This document shows, one piece after another, positions 30,677-39,604 of a stretch of 64,000 nt of DNA. The first letter of the stretch is position 1, and each line of letters begins with the position of its first letter. The DNA is from Hyphomonas sp. (GTDB lineage Bacteria; Pseudomonadota; Alphaproteobacteria; Caulobacterales; Hyphomonadaceae). The position numbers were made by a program, and so were the translations under genes. The notes under the pieces are model-generated. The model was not told the origin of the DNA. It did no database searches and was given only the letters and a program-made list of their open reading frames with translations. Location: NCBI GenBank assembly GCA_017792365.1, contig CP051229.1, forward strand, positions 2,666,001-2,730,000, given 5' to 3'.

Positions 30677-32299
30677 TCAGCGCATGTCGATGCCGCGATA
30701 GCCGCTCTCGGCGATCTCGCGCAGCTGCGCGGCATATTTCGGCCCGCCGCCCCAATAGGCGACGTAGCGCATCTTCCCTGCCTCGCGCCCGGCGACGTTG
30801 GAATTATAGCCGGTGAACCAGCCCTGGCTCGACTGCAGCAGCAACCGGTGCTGCGCCGCCCGCACCGTCTCCGCCCACGCCGCTTCGCCATCCGCGCCCG
30901 CCTCGATGCGGCGCACGCCCTGATCGAACGCATGCGCCAGCAGGTCGCTGACCCAGTCGACGCCGGTCTCGATGGCGCGCGGGAAATTGGTCGATCCCGA
31001 TACGCTCTGCGGCCCGGCGATCATCATCAGGTTGGGGAAGCCATGCGTCATCACCCCATGGAACGTGTCGGGACTGTCCCGCCACTTCTCCTTCAGCGTC
31101 ACGCCGTCCGCGCCGCGAATGTCGATCCGGTCGAAGCCGCCCGTGATCGCATCGAACCCCGTCGCATAGATGATGACATCCAGATCGTAATGGCGAGCGG
31201 AGGTCTGAATGCCGGTCGCGGTGACGCGCTCGATCGGCGTCTCGCGCAACGCCACCAGCTCCACGTTCGGCCGGTTGAACGCTTCGAAATAGCCGCTCTC
31301 CAGCGGCAGGCGCTGCGCCCCGAAGCCATGATCCTTAGGGATCAGCCGCTCAGCCGTCTCGGGATCGTGCACCCGCTGCCGGATCTTCTCCGCCACAAAG
31401 TCCGAAAGCTCCCTGTTCGCCGCCTTGTCCATGAAGATCTCTGCGAAATTGCTGTTCAGCATCGCAAAGCCCGGCTGCGCGTATAGCTCTTCCCAGTAGG
31501 CGCGCCGCTCCGCCGGGCTCAGCGTCCAGAACCCGCGACGATCCGGCGTATGCTCGAATCCGCCCGGCGACAGGCTGCAGCGCTCGAAAATCTCGTCATA
31601 CCGCGCCCGGATCGCGTCCATCTCCTCATCGGAGATTTCCGAATTGTGCAGCGGCGTGCTCCAGTTCGGCCGCCGCTGGAACACTGCAAGCGACGCGACC
31701 TTGTCCGCAATCGCCGGAATGATCTGGATCGCCGTCGCCCTGGCGCCGATCACGCCGACGCGCTTGCCCTCCAGCGAGATCTCTTCCCCCGGCCACCAGT
31801 AGGAATGGCAGGAGACGCCCTCGAACGCATCCATGCCTGCAAACTTCGGCAGGGTGGGCTGCGACAGCACGCCAAGGCACGTCACCACGAACCGCGCCCG
31901 ATACGTCTCGCCCGATTGCAGACCCAGCGTCCAGCAACACGCTTCCTCATCCCACGTCATCGTCTCGACGCGCGCGTTGAACCGGATATGCCGCCGCAGG
32001 TCGAACTTGTCGGCGACGAAATTCAGGTAGCGAAGGTTCTCTGGCTGCGGCGAGAACCGCTCCGTCCACCGCCACTCATCCAGCAACTCGCGCGAGAACG
32101 AATAGCCATAGGTATAGCTTTCCGAATCGAACCGCGCCCCGGGATAGCGGTTGCGGAACCGTGCCGCCAGATCCTCATCCGCCTCCAGCGCGATCATCTT
32201 CACGCCAAGATCGGCCAGCCGCTTGATCTGGTAGAGCCCGGAAACGCCAGCGCCCAGCACGATCACATCGAGCATCGTCTCGTCGCTGGTCAAACTCAT
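30677..32299 (-). CDS. FAD-dependent Baeyer-Villiger-type monooxygenase
   Basis: A 540-residue flavoprotein started at 32299 (GGGAG upstream). First Rossmann G16-A-G-V-S-G21 binds FAD. The Baeyer-Villiger fingerprint F-x-G-x3-H-x3-W-P is present exactly: F159, G161, H165, W169, P170. The second Rossmann, normally GxGxxG/A for NADPH, reads GARATA (185-190), with Arg where Gly is expected. Type I BVMOs insert one oxygen into ketones using NADPH. Whether the Arg alters cofactor use is unknown. It stands alone, convergent with metH and divergent from the PQQ gene. Confidence 0.85.
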   Translation of the reverse strand: MSLTSDETMLDVIVLGAGVSGLYQIKRLADLGVKMIALEADEDLAARFRNRYPGARFDSESYTYGYSFSRELLDEWRWTERFSPQPENLRYLNFVADKFDLRRHIRFNARVETMTWDEEACCWTLGLQSGETYRARFVVTCLGVLSQPTLPKFAGMDAFEGVSCHSYWWPGEEISLEGKRVGVIGARATAIQIIPAIADKVASLAVFQRRPNWSTPLHNSEISDEEMDAIRARYDEIFERCSLSPGGFEHTPDRRGFWTLSPAERRAYWEELYAQPGFAMLNSNFAEIFMDKAANRELSDFVAEKIRQRVHDPETAERLIPKDHGFGAQRLPLESGYFEAFNRPNVELVALRETPIERVTATGIQTSARHYDLDVIIYATGFDAITGGFDRIDIRGADGVTLKEKWRDSPDTFHGVMTHGFPNLMMIAGPQSVSGSTNFPRAIETGVDWVSDLLAHAFDQGVRRIEAGADGEAAWAETVRAAQHRLLLQSSQGWFTGYNSNVAGREAGKMRYVAYWGGGPKYAAQLREIAESGYRGIDMR

Positions 32300-32526
32300 C
32301 CACGCTCCCGTCAGGCGGCTCCGAACGGCCGCGCCTTTAGTCCAGAAAAACCCCGGGCTGTCGCCACAATCAACCCCGAAACCGTCGTCACCCGAACCGG
32401 CCATCTTAAGTCAGTGCGCCGCCGCATCGCGAAACACTACCAGACGCGACGTCACGCCTGATTGATCACCGATCCGTCTGGACGAACCGCATCCTTTGAC
32501 GGAGCATGAGCGCTGGGAGGACGGTC

Positions 32527-34347
32527 ATGAAAGTTTCCAACGGTTTCGCGAACGGCGCAGTCGCCGCATCCGCCTTGCTGGCGCTCGCCGCCTGCGCCCC
32601 CGCCACCAGCACGATGACGCCCGCAGCTTCCGCCGCGCCGGTCGCAGAGCCTGAGCCTGAGCCGGCGACGCCGGAAGACCGCATCGCCGCCCTTGCGCCC
32701 GTCACCCAGGAGATGCGCGAAGACCCCGCGCCCGGCGACTGGCTGCATTGGGGCCGCACCTATGACGGCAAGAATTTCAGCCCGCTCGACATCATCAACC
32801 GCGACAACGTCGCCAGCCTCGCACCCGCCTGGACATTCGAGCTGACGCCCGGCCTCTCGATGCCGACCCCGCTGATCCACGACGGCGTCATGTTCCTGCA
32901 CACGGCGCCCGACACCGTCATCGCGATCGACGCCGCCAGCGGTCAGGAGATGTGGCGACACGTCCATGCGCCAACCGTCGGCTCGACCATGAAGATGGGT
33001 CTTGGCCTCGGCGACGGCCACGTCTTCGCGCCGATGTCCGATCTGCGCGTCGTCGCGCTCGATGCGCGCACCGGCGAAAAGACATGGGACCACGAAATCC
33101 AGCTTAGCGAGCCGGCAACCGATCGCAGCGTGTTCAACCTGCGCAGCGCCCCGCTCGTCGTCGGCGACAAGATCATTCAGGGCGTCACCGCCAGCGCCGG
33201 TCCCGGCGGCGGCTTCATCGTGGCGCTCGACAGTCAAACCGGAGAAGAAGTCTGGCGCTTCCACACCACGGCAAGGCCGGACGGCCCCGGCGGCAACACC
33301 TGGAACGACCTCCCGGTCGGACGGCGAACAGGCGGCTCGGTCTGGGACCGTGGCACCTACGATCCCGATCTCCACCTCGTCTTCTTCGGGGCAGGGCCCA
33401 CCTACGACACCGCACCCTTGCGCCATCCTATCGACAAGCCCGGCGTTACAAACGACGCCCTCTACACCAACGCCACCATGGCGCTCGACCCCGACACGGG
33501 CGAACTGAAGTGGCACTACCAGCACCTCCGCAACGACCAGTGGGACCTCGACTGGGCGTTCGAGCGGACCATCGCTGTGGTCAATGTCGACGGTCAGGAC
33601 CGCAAGGTGGTGATGAATGTCGGCAAGATGGGCATCCTCGATGCGCTTGATCCGGAAACCGGCGCCTATCTCTTCTCGATCGACGCGGAAACCCAGAACG
33701 TCATCACCGCCATCGATCCTGAAACCGGCGAGAAGACGATCGATCCTAACGCGCTGCCCGATCCCTCGCGCGCGCCGTTGATCTGCCCAGGCGCCTCCGG
33801 CGCCCGCTCATGGCCGCCGACCTCCTACAGCCCGCAGACCGGCATGCTCTACCTGCCGCTGACCGAATGGTGCATGCGCATGGGCGCGGAGAACTCGACG
33901 CTGCTCAGCGCCCCCGGCGCCGGCATCTCCAACGCCGACCACCCGGACGCCGTCGCCGACGGCAAGATGGGCCGGCTTCAGGCGATGGACGTCAACAACA
34001 GGACGCTCGCATGGAGGCAAGACCTCGATTCGCCCGTCGCCACCTCGGCGCTCGCCACTGCTGGGGGCGTCGTGTTCGCCGGCGATCTCCAGCCCGCGCT
34101 CAAGGCGTTCGACGCCGCCACCGGCGATCTCCTCTGGACCGGCCAGCTGGACTCAAACCCCAACTCGACGCTCGCGACCTACGCCGTCGGCGACACGCAA
34201 TACGTCGTCATCGTCACGGGGTTCGCGAACTACCACATCAGCGCCATGGCCCCGCGCTACCAGAGATTCCGCGCCGATCACGGCCTGTCGCCGGTCGTCC
34301 AGCCGACGGGGCCCGCCGCCATCCACGTCTTCGCCCTGTCGGAGTAA
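32527..34347 (+). CDS. PQQ-binding beta-propeller dehydrogenase-like lipoprotein
   Basis: A 606-residue quinoprotein. Start 32527 (GGGAGGAC upstream) gives a lipoprotein signal ending LALAAC. Propeller blades with tryptophan-docking motifs are seen as AIDAASGQEMWRH, ALDARTGEKTWDH, ALDSQTGEEVWRF, ALDPDTGELKWHY and AFDAATGDLLWTG. The stretch GSVWDRGTYDPDLHLVFFGAGPTYD marks the methanol/ethanol dehydrogenase family. The vicinal Cys disulfide of classical members is not seen near the active site, and there is no heme domain, so electrons would go to a separate cytochrome. Its C-terminal coding sequence is copied at 35491. Confidence 0.82.
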   Translation: MKVSNGFANGAVAASALLALAACAPATSTMTPAASAAPVAEPEPEPATPEDRIAALAPVTQEMREDPAPGDWLHWGRTYDGKNFSPLDIINRDNVASLAPAWTFELTPGLSMPTPLIHDGVMFLHTAPDTVIAIDAASGQEMWRHVHAPTVGSTMKMGLGLGDGHVFAPMSDLRVVALDARTGEKTWDHEIQLSEPATDRSVFNLRSAPLVVGDKIIQGVTASAGPGGGFIVALDSQTGEEVWRFHTTARPDGPGGNTWNDLPVGRRTGGSVWDRGTYDPDLHLVFFGAGPTYDTAPLRHPIDKPGVTNDALYTNATMALDPDTGELKWHYQHLRNDQWDLDWAFERTIAVVNVDGQDRKVVMNVGKMGILDALDPETGAYLFSIDAETQNVITAIDPETGEKTIDPNALPDPSRAPLICPGASGARSWPPTSYSPQTGMLYLPLTEWCMRMGAENSTLLSAPGAGISNADHPDAVADGKMGRLQAMDVNNRTLAWRQDLDSPVATSALATAGGVVFAGDLQPALKAFDAATGDLLWTGQLDSNPNSTLATYAVGDTQYVVIVTGFANYHISAMAPRYQRFRADHGLSPVVQPTGPAAIHVFALSE

Positions 34348-34362
34348 GCGTCGGAGTAGGGC
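34315..34362. repeat. Direct repeat, left copy (PQQ gene tail)
   Basis: The last codons of the PQQ gene and the bases behind it. 43 of 48 positions match 35491-35538. Between the copies lies the esterase gene. Confidence 0.75.
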
Positions 34363-34528
34363 AGGCCTATCGGCGTGTAGCCCCGCGCGTCGGGGCGAAC
34401 AGATGACTGCCGAAACGCGCATCGGGATCGCGTCTGCGCTGCGGCGGATTGAACGCGCATGCGAAATCCGCCGTTCCGTGGCATAGTCCGTCGGGAACGC
34501 GAACAGTCTTGTCCTGGAGGAAACCCCG

Positions 34529-35482
34529 ATGGCGGGCAGAACCTTGTCGGCGCTCGTTGCAGCAATCGCTCTGGCTGGCTGTGCAATGGCGCAGGAAGAA
34601 CCCGAAGCTCCGGGTTTGTCGCTTGTGCGGGTCCCCGCGCAGGTGGATGCCGATGCAATCGCTCTTTACGAAGGCGTGGCGCCGGGATCTGAGACTTGGA
34701 CCCACGAAGAGGTGTGGAGCAGCACAGGAACCCAGCGCTGGGCCCGGAATGTGGTCCGCCCGACCTTGCTGCCTGTGCTGCCCGAAGGCGATGCAACCGG
34801 AGCGGCGGTGCTTGTGGTTCCCGGCGGCGGCTTTCAGTTCGTGTCCATGGACAACGAAGGCTATCCCATTGCCGAATGGCTGGCGCAAAACGGGATTGCG
34901 GCCTTTGTTCTCAAGTATCGCGTCATGGAAACGCCTGCGGATGAAGGGGAAATGGCGGCGCTCATGACGAGGCTGTTTGACCCTTCAACACCGGCAGGTG
35001 AGCGCCCGGACATCAACAAGGGCATCCCTTTCGCAGTAGCGGATGCGCAGACCGCGTTGAAGCTGATCGAGAGCCGCGCGCAGGAATGGCGCATCGACAC
35101 AGATCGGATCGGCATGCTGGGCTTTTCGGCAGGGGCGAGAACGACGCTTGGCGTGACCCTCGCCGCTGGCGATGCGCCCGCGCCTGACTTCATCGGATAC
35201 ATCTATGGCGGCATGTCGCCGGTCGAAGTTCCACCGGATGCGCCGCCCATGTTCGCGGCGCTCGCAGCCGACGATGGATTGTTCGGGGCTCAGGGATTCG
35301 GGATCGTCGAGTCCTGGCGCCGCGCCGGCATTCCCGTCGAGCTGCACTACTACGAGCAGGGCGGCCACGGGTTTGGCTCTTTTCAGCAGGGCGTGACGGC
35401 GGATCTCTGGTTTGAGCAATTCCTGGCCTGGATGAAGGTAAGGGGGCTGCTCGAAAGCGGTTCCAGCAGCAACTCAGGATAA
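34529..35482 (+). CDS. Secreted alpha/beta hydrolase (acetyl-xylan-esterase-like)
   Basis: A 317-residue protein with a lipoprotein-like signal (ALVAAIALAGC) and alpha/beta hydrolase motifs: VVPGGGFQFVSMDNEGYPIAEWLAQNGIAAFVLKYRV (oxyanion and strand), GMLGFSAGA with nucleophile Ser in G-x-S-x-G, and GGHGF with the catalytic His. Asp is probably in ALAADDGLFG. This is the esterase group often found with sugar or xylan use. Its GC content is visibly lower than the neighbours, and it lies between two copies of the PQQ gene tail, so it looks inserted. The start has GGAGGAAAC before it. Confidence 0.8.
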   Translation: MAGRTLSALVAAIALAGCAMAQEEPEAPGLSLVRVPAQVDADAIALYEGVAPGSETWTHEEVWSSTGTQRWARNVVRPTLLPVLPEGDATGAAVLVVPGGGFQFVSMDNEGYPIAEWLAQNGIAAFVLKYRVMETPADEGEMAALMTRLFDPSTPAGERPDINKGIPFAVADAQTALKLIESRAQEWRIDTDRIGMLGFSAGARTTLGVTLAAGDAPAPDFIGYIYGGMSPVEVPPDAPPMFAALAADDGLFGAQGFGIVESWRRAGIPVELHYYEQGGHGFGSFQQGVTADLWFEQFLAWMKVRGLLESGSSSNSG

Positions 35483-35490
35483 CCGGTACC

Positions 35491-35538
35491 GCCGCCATCC
35501 ACGTCTTCGCCCTCTTGGAGCAGGAGTCGGAGTAGGGC
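35491..35538. repeat. Direct repeat, right copy (PQQ gene tail remnant)
   Basis: Nearly the same sequence as 34315-34362. Read in the PQQ frame it would encode AIHVFALLEQESE and a stop, that is, an alternative end of the same protein. It follows the esterase stop directly. Confidence 0.75.
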
Positions 35539-35541
35539 GGC

Positions 35542-36426
35542 TCAGTCAGTTGCAGCCGGGCAAGCCCCGCCTGCAATGTCGGCCAGAACCGGATAATGGT
35601 CCGACGGCAATCGCCCCGCGTCATGCTGCGTGATGACGCCATGCCGGATCACGCGCGCGCCCGCGTTGACGAACACATGGTCGATCGGCGCATCCCGCGT
35701 CTCGCGCACGTCAAAACCGGAGAACGTACCGGCCGGACCAAACGGCGGCGTCTCGCTCGCTAAGCGCGCATCGGTCAGCATCCCGCCAGCGATGATCTCG
35801 CGATAAGCAGCCTCCGAAGGCGGCGCGTTGAAATCGCCCACCACGACGACCATCTCGCACGCCTTCCGGTTTTCTTTTACCCAGTCGCGAACCTGGATCG
35901 CGCTCATCCGGCGCGCCTCCATCCCGCGGTGATCGAAGTGCGTGTTCACGGCCAGGATCTCGCGTCCGCCGCCCACAGGCTCAAGCCGCGCCCACGTCGT
36001 AATGCGCGGCAACGCGGCGTCCCAGCCGACCGACGGCGCATCCGGCGTCGGCGACAGCCAGAAATGCCCGTGCTCGATCATCTCCAGCCGGTCCCGCCGA
36101 TACCCCAGCGGCGCAAACTCGCCGCCATCCTTGCCGTCATCGCGCCCGACGCCGACGAACGCATACTGGCCAAGATCGGCGGCAAGCTGATCGCGCTGAT
36201 GCAGCAACACCTCCTGCAGCCCGATCACATCCGGATCGTGAAACGCGATGAGGGACGCAACATGTCCGCGCCGGTTCGGCCACGCGTCGGCGCCGTCCTG
36301 CGGATTGTCATACCGCACATTGAACGTCATCACGCGCATCGCCCCAGCCTGTCCATTGCTAGCGGAAGGCGCACTCGCACACGCGCCCATGAGGAAAAAC
36401 GCCAGCAGCGCGACAACCAGCTTCAT
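35542..36426 (-). CDS. Endonuclease/exonuclease/phosphatase (EEP) family lipoprotein
   Basis: A 294-residue protein with lipobox MGAC in VALLAFFLMGACA. The EEP catalytic core is seen: MTFNVRYDNP, VIGLQEVLLHQ (Glu), VNTHFDH, VVGDFNAPPSE (GDFN) and the C-terminal SDHYPVLADI (SDH). These metal ligands fit DNase I/sphingomyelinase-like phosphodiesterases. The secreted, lipid-anchored location points to an extracytoplasmic phosphodiester or lipid substrate, not DNA repair. Monocistronic, facing the PQQ/esterase block. Confidence 0.87.
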   Translation of the reverse strand: MKLVVALLAFFLMGACASAPSASNGQAGAMRVMTFNVRYDNPQDGADAWPNRRGHVASLIAFHDPDVIGLQEVLLHQRDQLAADLGQYAFVGVGRDDGKDGGEFAPLGYRRDRLEMIEHGHFWLSPTPDAPSVGWDAALPRITTWARLEPVGGGREILAVNTHFDHRGMEARRMSAIQVRDWVKENRKACEMVVVVGDFNAPPSEAAYREIIAGGMLTDARLASETPPFGPAGTFSGFDVRETRDAPIDHVFVNAGARVIRHGVITQHDAGRLPSDHYPVLADIAGGACPAATD

Positions 36427-36473
36427 CAGACCCCTCCGGTGCGTGTCGGACAGTGCAGCGCCAGACCCGCGGC

Positions 36474-38009
36474 CTAATCGGCGCCGGCGGAATAGCTGAT
36501 CGCCATGTTCTCGGCGTTCTCCATGCGCTCGCGGGCAGGGCGCACCAGCTCGTCGACCGTGTCGTCATACCTCACCGGCAACAGCTTCTTCAGCTCCTGC
36601 TCGCCAAACCGGCGATGATCCATCAGCGCCAGTGTCCGCCGCGCGCGCTCGGCTTCGCTCAGAAAATACTGCCGGTCGACGTTGGAGACGCCATCCGCTG
36701 CGGCCATCTCGATGGCGCAGATGTGCAGGACGGTCAGGTTCCACGCCAGCGGCAGCACCTGGTCGATCGCCTGCGCATGCGCCAGCCCCTCGGCCCAGCG
36801 CTCCGACAGCACGAACACGAACCCGATATTCTCGGCCGTATAGACCTTGCCGACTTCGCCTTCGCCGCGCTGCACCCGCAAATTAGCGGCGTACTCTAGC
36901 AGCGCATACGCCGCAGCTAGCGGATCCTCCGTCTCTGCCGCGCCAATCAGACCCGGCACCTTTTCCTTGATCGGCGACAGCGCGTTGAAGACATCCGACA
37001 CTTCGTCCACGCCCAGCTGCGCATCCGGCGCCCGCGCCGCCCGCGCCACCAGCGTCGTGCCGGCCCCGTGCGCCGCCAGCCGGATATTATCCAGCGTCTC
37101 GGTCGCAACATCGCCCACCCGCAGCGCGCTGGCGAACGCATCGAACGCGTCGCTCTCGCGGCCCTGATCGCGCAGGCATTCGCCCTTCCAGAGGTACGGC
37201 CCCATCGCCTCGACCCCCAGGCCCGCCGCGATCCGAACCTCGTCGATGATCGCCGCGCACTCATCCGTCAGCCCCGGATTGTCGACGCCGTCCGTGCTGT
37301 CGTTGTAGATCTTCGCTAGGCCGATATGGCCATAGCCCTTCATCGCGGGATCGGCGCTCACATCGATCAGGCGCTGCATTTCCGCAGTCGTCGTGCGCGG
37401 CGTGCGCCAGTCGGCAAGCGCCGCCTCCAGCAGCGCCCGCTCCGGCCCGGTCAGCGGAATGGCGCCCGACCGCTCAACGCTCGATATCAGGTGCGAGGTC
37501 GCATTATTCAGCGTGATGCCAGCCAGGTGCTCCTTGGCCACCTCGATCGCCTGCAACTTCAACTCGACCAGCGACATGACCGGACCGCCCGCCTGCCGCG
37601 CCGACAGCGCCCGATCGACCAGCCGCGTCAGCTCCGCCTCCTGCCGCTGCGCCTCCGAATCCTCGCGGATCTGCAACAGTTGGTTCACCAGCCGCTGCTG
37701 CGCCCGCACCCCGTCGCCGGCGTTCAGCCGCGACTGCGCCTCGGCGCGCGCGATCAGCTCGTCATAATTATCCCGGATGTCCGAGAACCGCAGGTACGAC
37801 ACCACAGCCAGCGCCGCCGCCACGATCGCCGCCACGATCAGCAGGCCCACCATCACCTTGACGATATTGTTGAACTTTTGCTGCTCGGCCTGAACCTCGC
37901 GCCAGATGTCGGCGACCGTCTTCGAGGCCTTCTTCTCGCCGGCTTCGCCCAGCGGCTCGCCCTTGCCAGCCTTGGCCGGATCCTGCGTGCTCCCTGTCGC
38001 TCCGTCCAT
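36474..38009 (-). CDS. Uncharacterised single-pass membrane protein with helical repeat domain
   Basis: A 511-residue protein I do not recognise. Residues 1-49 are hydrophilic and Lys/Glu-rich; one transmembrane helix lies at about 50-70 (VKVMVGLLIVAAIVAAALAVVSYL). After it comes a coiled-coil-like stretch (IRDNYDELIARAEAQSRLNAGDGVRAQQRLVNQLLQ) and then alpha-helical pairs that resemble TPR/Sel1 repeats (WKGECLRDQGRESDAFDAFASAL, LSERWAEGLAHAQAIDQVLP). The large domain is probably periplasmic. The next gene downstream in transcription is upstream on the map: the 132-residue two-TM protein precedes it by 24 bases, suggesting an operon. No catalytic motif was found. Confidence 0.7.
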   Translation of the reverse strand: MDGATGSTQDPAKAGKGEPLGEAGEKKASKTVADIWREVQAEQQKFNNIVKVMVGLLIVAAIVAAALAVVSYLRFSDIRDNYDELIARAEAQSRLNAGDGVRAQQRLVNQLLQIREDSEAQRQEAELTRLVDRALSARQAGGPVMSLVELKLQAIEVAKEHLAGITLNNATSHLISSVERSGAIPLTGPERALLEAALADWRTPRTTTAEMQRLIDVSADPAMKGYGHIGLAKIYNDSTDGVDNPGLTDECAAIIDEVRIAAGLGVEAMGPYLWKGECLRDQGRESDAFDAFASALRVGDVATETLDNIRLAAHGAGTTLVARAARAPDAQLGVDEVSDVFNALSPIKEKVPGLIGAAETEDPLAAAYALLEYAANLRVQRGEGEVGKVYTAENIGFVFVLSERWAEGLAHAQAIDQVLPLAWNLTVLHICAIEMAAADGVSNVDRQYFLSEAERARRTLALMDHRRFGEQELKKLLPVRYDDTVDELVRPARERMENAENMAISYSAGAD

Positions 38010-38033
38010 CGTCTCGTCCCTCCAGCCGCGCGT

Positions 38034-38432
38034 CTAGCGGCGCAGCTTCTTGTTCAACAGAACCCGGATCGCCGTTTCGTTCTCGCCCTCAAGAACCATG
38101 GCGTGGGTCAGAAGCGTCGTCATCTTGTCCTGCCGCGTATACCAGATGCGTATCGCGGCTGCGACGGCGAGGTTGGCGCACACATTGGCGAGATTGAGCG
38201 CGTTCATCGCTTCGGAATTCAGGACCAGCTTGGCCAGCCGCGCCATCACCGACTGTTCCTCGGCGTCGATCGCCGCCAAAAGTATATTGTCCTGAAACGC
38301 AAACAGCCCCAGCGACACGCACAGCAGCGCCACGGCGACCGAAGCCGCAATGATCAGGATGATCAGCGCAAACCGGTTGCGCTTGGTCAGCTCCTGCACA
38401 TAGGCGTCGAAGTCTTCGCTAAGTCCAGACAT
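38034..38432 (-). CDS. Uncharacterised two-TM membrane protein
   Basis: A 132-residue protein with helices at about 21-45 (FALIILIIAASVAVALLCVSLGLFAF) and about 75-97 (MNALNLANVCANLAVAAAIRIW). Between them is a short amphipathic part with EEQSVMARLAKLVL, and the C-terminus is polar and basic. No family recognised. It is the first gene of a two-gene unit with the 511-residue protein and likely forms a complex with it. Confidence 0.65.
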   Translation of the reverse strand: MSGLSEDFDAYVQELTKRNRFALIILIIAASVAVALLCVSLGLFAFQDNILLAAIDAEEQSVMARLAKLVLNSEAMNALNLANVCANLAVAAAIRIWYTRQDKMTTLLTHAMVLEGENETAIRVLLNKKLRR

Positions 38433-38621
38433 GGCCCTGCAACTCGCCGGCGCTGATCCCTACCGGAACCCACCCCGCGCCGTCCCTCGGACACATCATA
38501 ACGCCGCGCGCGGGCCCAAGTCCACGCACGGCCGCAATGCCGCCTGCAGGTCTGAATTGTCGGGGATTTTCAGGAGGTGAGGGCGGTCAGCCGCTCAGGT
38601 CAGCGCAGCAAATCGAGCCTG

Positions 38622-38840
38622 CTAGCGCGCCTGTCGCCCAGACGGGTCAAACCCTTGCTCCAGCGCATCCGATCGAAGGTCGGTCGCCTGCCGGTCCTGC
38701 GCCTGCACGTCCTGCGCAAAGGAATCGCCCGCCGAATTGCCGGACTGATAAGCCGGCGCGCTCGTACACGCCGCCGCCAGCCCCATCGTCAGCGCCGCGA
38801 ACCACAGCTTGTACTTGTTGTCTCCGGGTCTGAAGCTCAT
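38622..38840 (-). CDS. Small lipoprotein of unknown function
   Basis: A 72-residue protein, start ATG 38840 with AGGGTGGG before it. It has a signal peptide with lipobox LAAAC (NKYKLWFAALTMGLAAACTS), and a mature part of about 50 polar residues (DSFAQDVQAQDRQATDLRSDALEQGFDPSGRQ). No homology recognised. It is separate (190 bases) from the membrane-protein pair upstream. Confidence 0.55.
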   Translation of the reverse strand: MSFRPGDNKYKLWFAALTMGLAAACTSAPAYQSGNSAGDSFAQDVQAQDRQATDLRSDALEQGFDPSGRQAR

Positions 38841-39188
38841 CCCACCCTCGCCAGCAGGGCCCACAAAACCGGGCCATCACGATCTTCAACGCAGGCGCCC
38901 CCCCAGAGTTCCCCCACCCACCCCGCAATCACCCAACGCTCACTCAAATTCCCCCGACGCCGGCGTAGACCCACGTCATTCCGGAGGCGCTAGCCGCAGA
39001 CCCGGAACCCAGTCCTCGAAGTAACTTCCTACGGCTGGGTTCCGGATCGGCGCGGCTGCGCCGCTTGTCCGGAATGACACTGTGATCTGACAACTCCCGC
39101 GCAACAGCGCGCGGAGCCGCCCGCACACGCTTGCAGCGCCGGCTGTGCTGCCACAGACTGCAAGGCGTCATTTTCAGGGGAGGGAAGA
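38841..39188. other. Intergenic region with a palindromic repeat element
   Basis: About 350 bases without a gene. Nearly a third is the dispersed palindrome at 38975-39078. The rest is simple C-rich sequence (38895-38960) and a leader in front of the Excalibur gene with a GGGAGGGAAG ribosome site at its end. Confidence 0.55.
38975..39078. repeat. Dispersed palindromic repeat element, copy 1
   Basis: Outer arms GTCATTCCGGA (38975-38985) and TCCGGAATGAC (39068-39078); inner arms CCGGAACCCAG (39002-39012) and CTGGGTTCCGG (39035-39045). A second copy with the same arms lies at 54800-54923. Both are intergenic, so this is a small non-coding repeat family. Confidence 0.75.
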
Positions 39189-39602
39189 ATGACGCCAGAT
39201 CAGCAAGAACCGGATCCATTGCGGCCCGGCGCCGAACGGCGCGCAGACAGCCTCAGGAAGCGCTTCGCAGCATCCACGCCGCGTCACCTCAGATGGAAAT
39301 GGTTCTGGCGGCAGATGGCTTGGCCAGTTCTCATCGTCTTCGGCGTGACCGCAGCGATACCGCTGTCGATCATGTTCCTGACGGGTTTCCGGCTATGGGC
39401 CGACCCCAACGCGCCCGCAATCGTCTACGCCGACTGCGAAGCGGTGCGCGCGGCAGGGGTCGAGCCGATCTGGCGCAACGAACCCGGCTACGCGCCAAGA
39501 CTGGATATGGATCGCGACGGCCGCGGCTGCGATCCGATCGGCTTCGACGGCTGGATGAAAGTGATCGCCCGCGATCTCGGCAAGCTCGCGGGAGATGACT
39601 GA
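39189..39602 (+). CDS. Single-pass membrane protein with Excalibur calcium-binding domain
   Basis: A 137-residue protein with a basic N-terminus (LRKRFAASTPRHLRWKWFWRQM), one transmembrane helix at about 44-66, and a C-terminal Excalibur domain: YADCEAVRAAGVEPIWRNEPG then LDMDRDGRGCD, in which D-x-D-x-D-G binds Ca and the two Cys make a disulfide. The domain is in the periplasm. Excalibur domains are common at the end of secreted nucleases and surface proteins, but the role here is unknown. Convergent with the MoxR gene; the stop codons are three bases apart. Confidence 0.75.
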   Translation: MTPDQQEPDPLRPGAERRADSLRKRFAASTPRHLRWKWFWRQMAWPVLIVFGVTAAIPLSIMFLTGFRLWADPNAPAIVYADCEAVRAAGVEPIWRNEPGYAPRLDMDRDGRGCDPIGFDGWMKVIARDLGKLAGDD

Positions 39603-39604
39603 GC

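Noticed and set aside
38577-38993. Plus-strand frame with an AGGAGG-like site before a GTG start
   Set aside because: Arg/Ser/Pro-rich product without family, overlaps the lipoprotein gene fully and the palindromic repeat; the minus-strand lipoprotein has a proper signal peptide.
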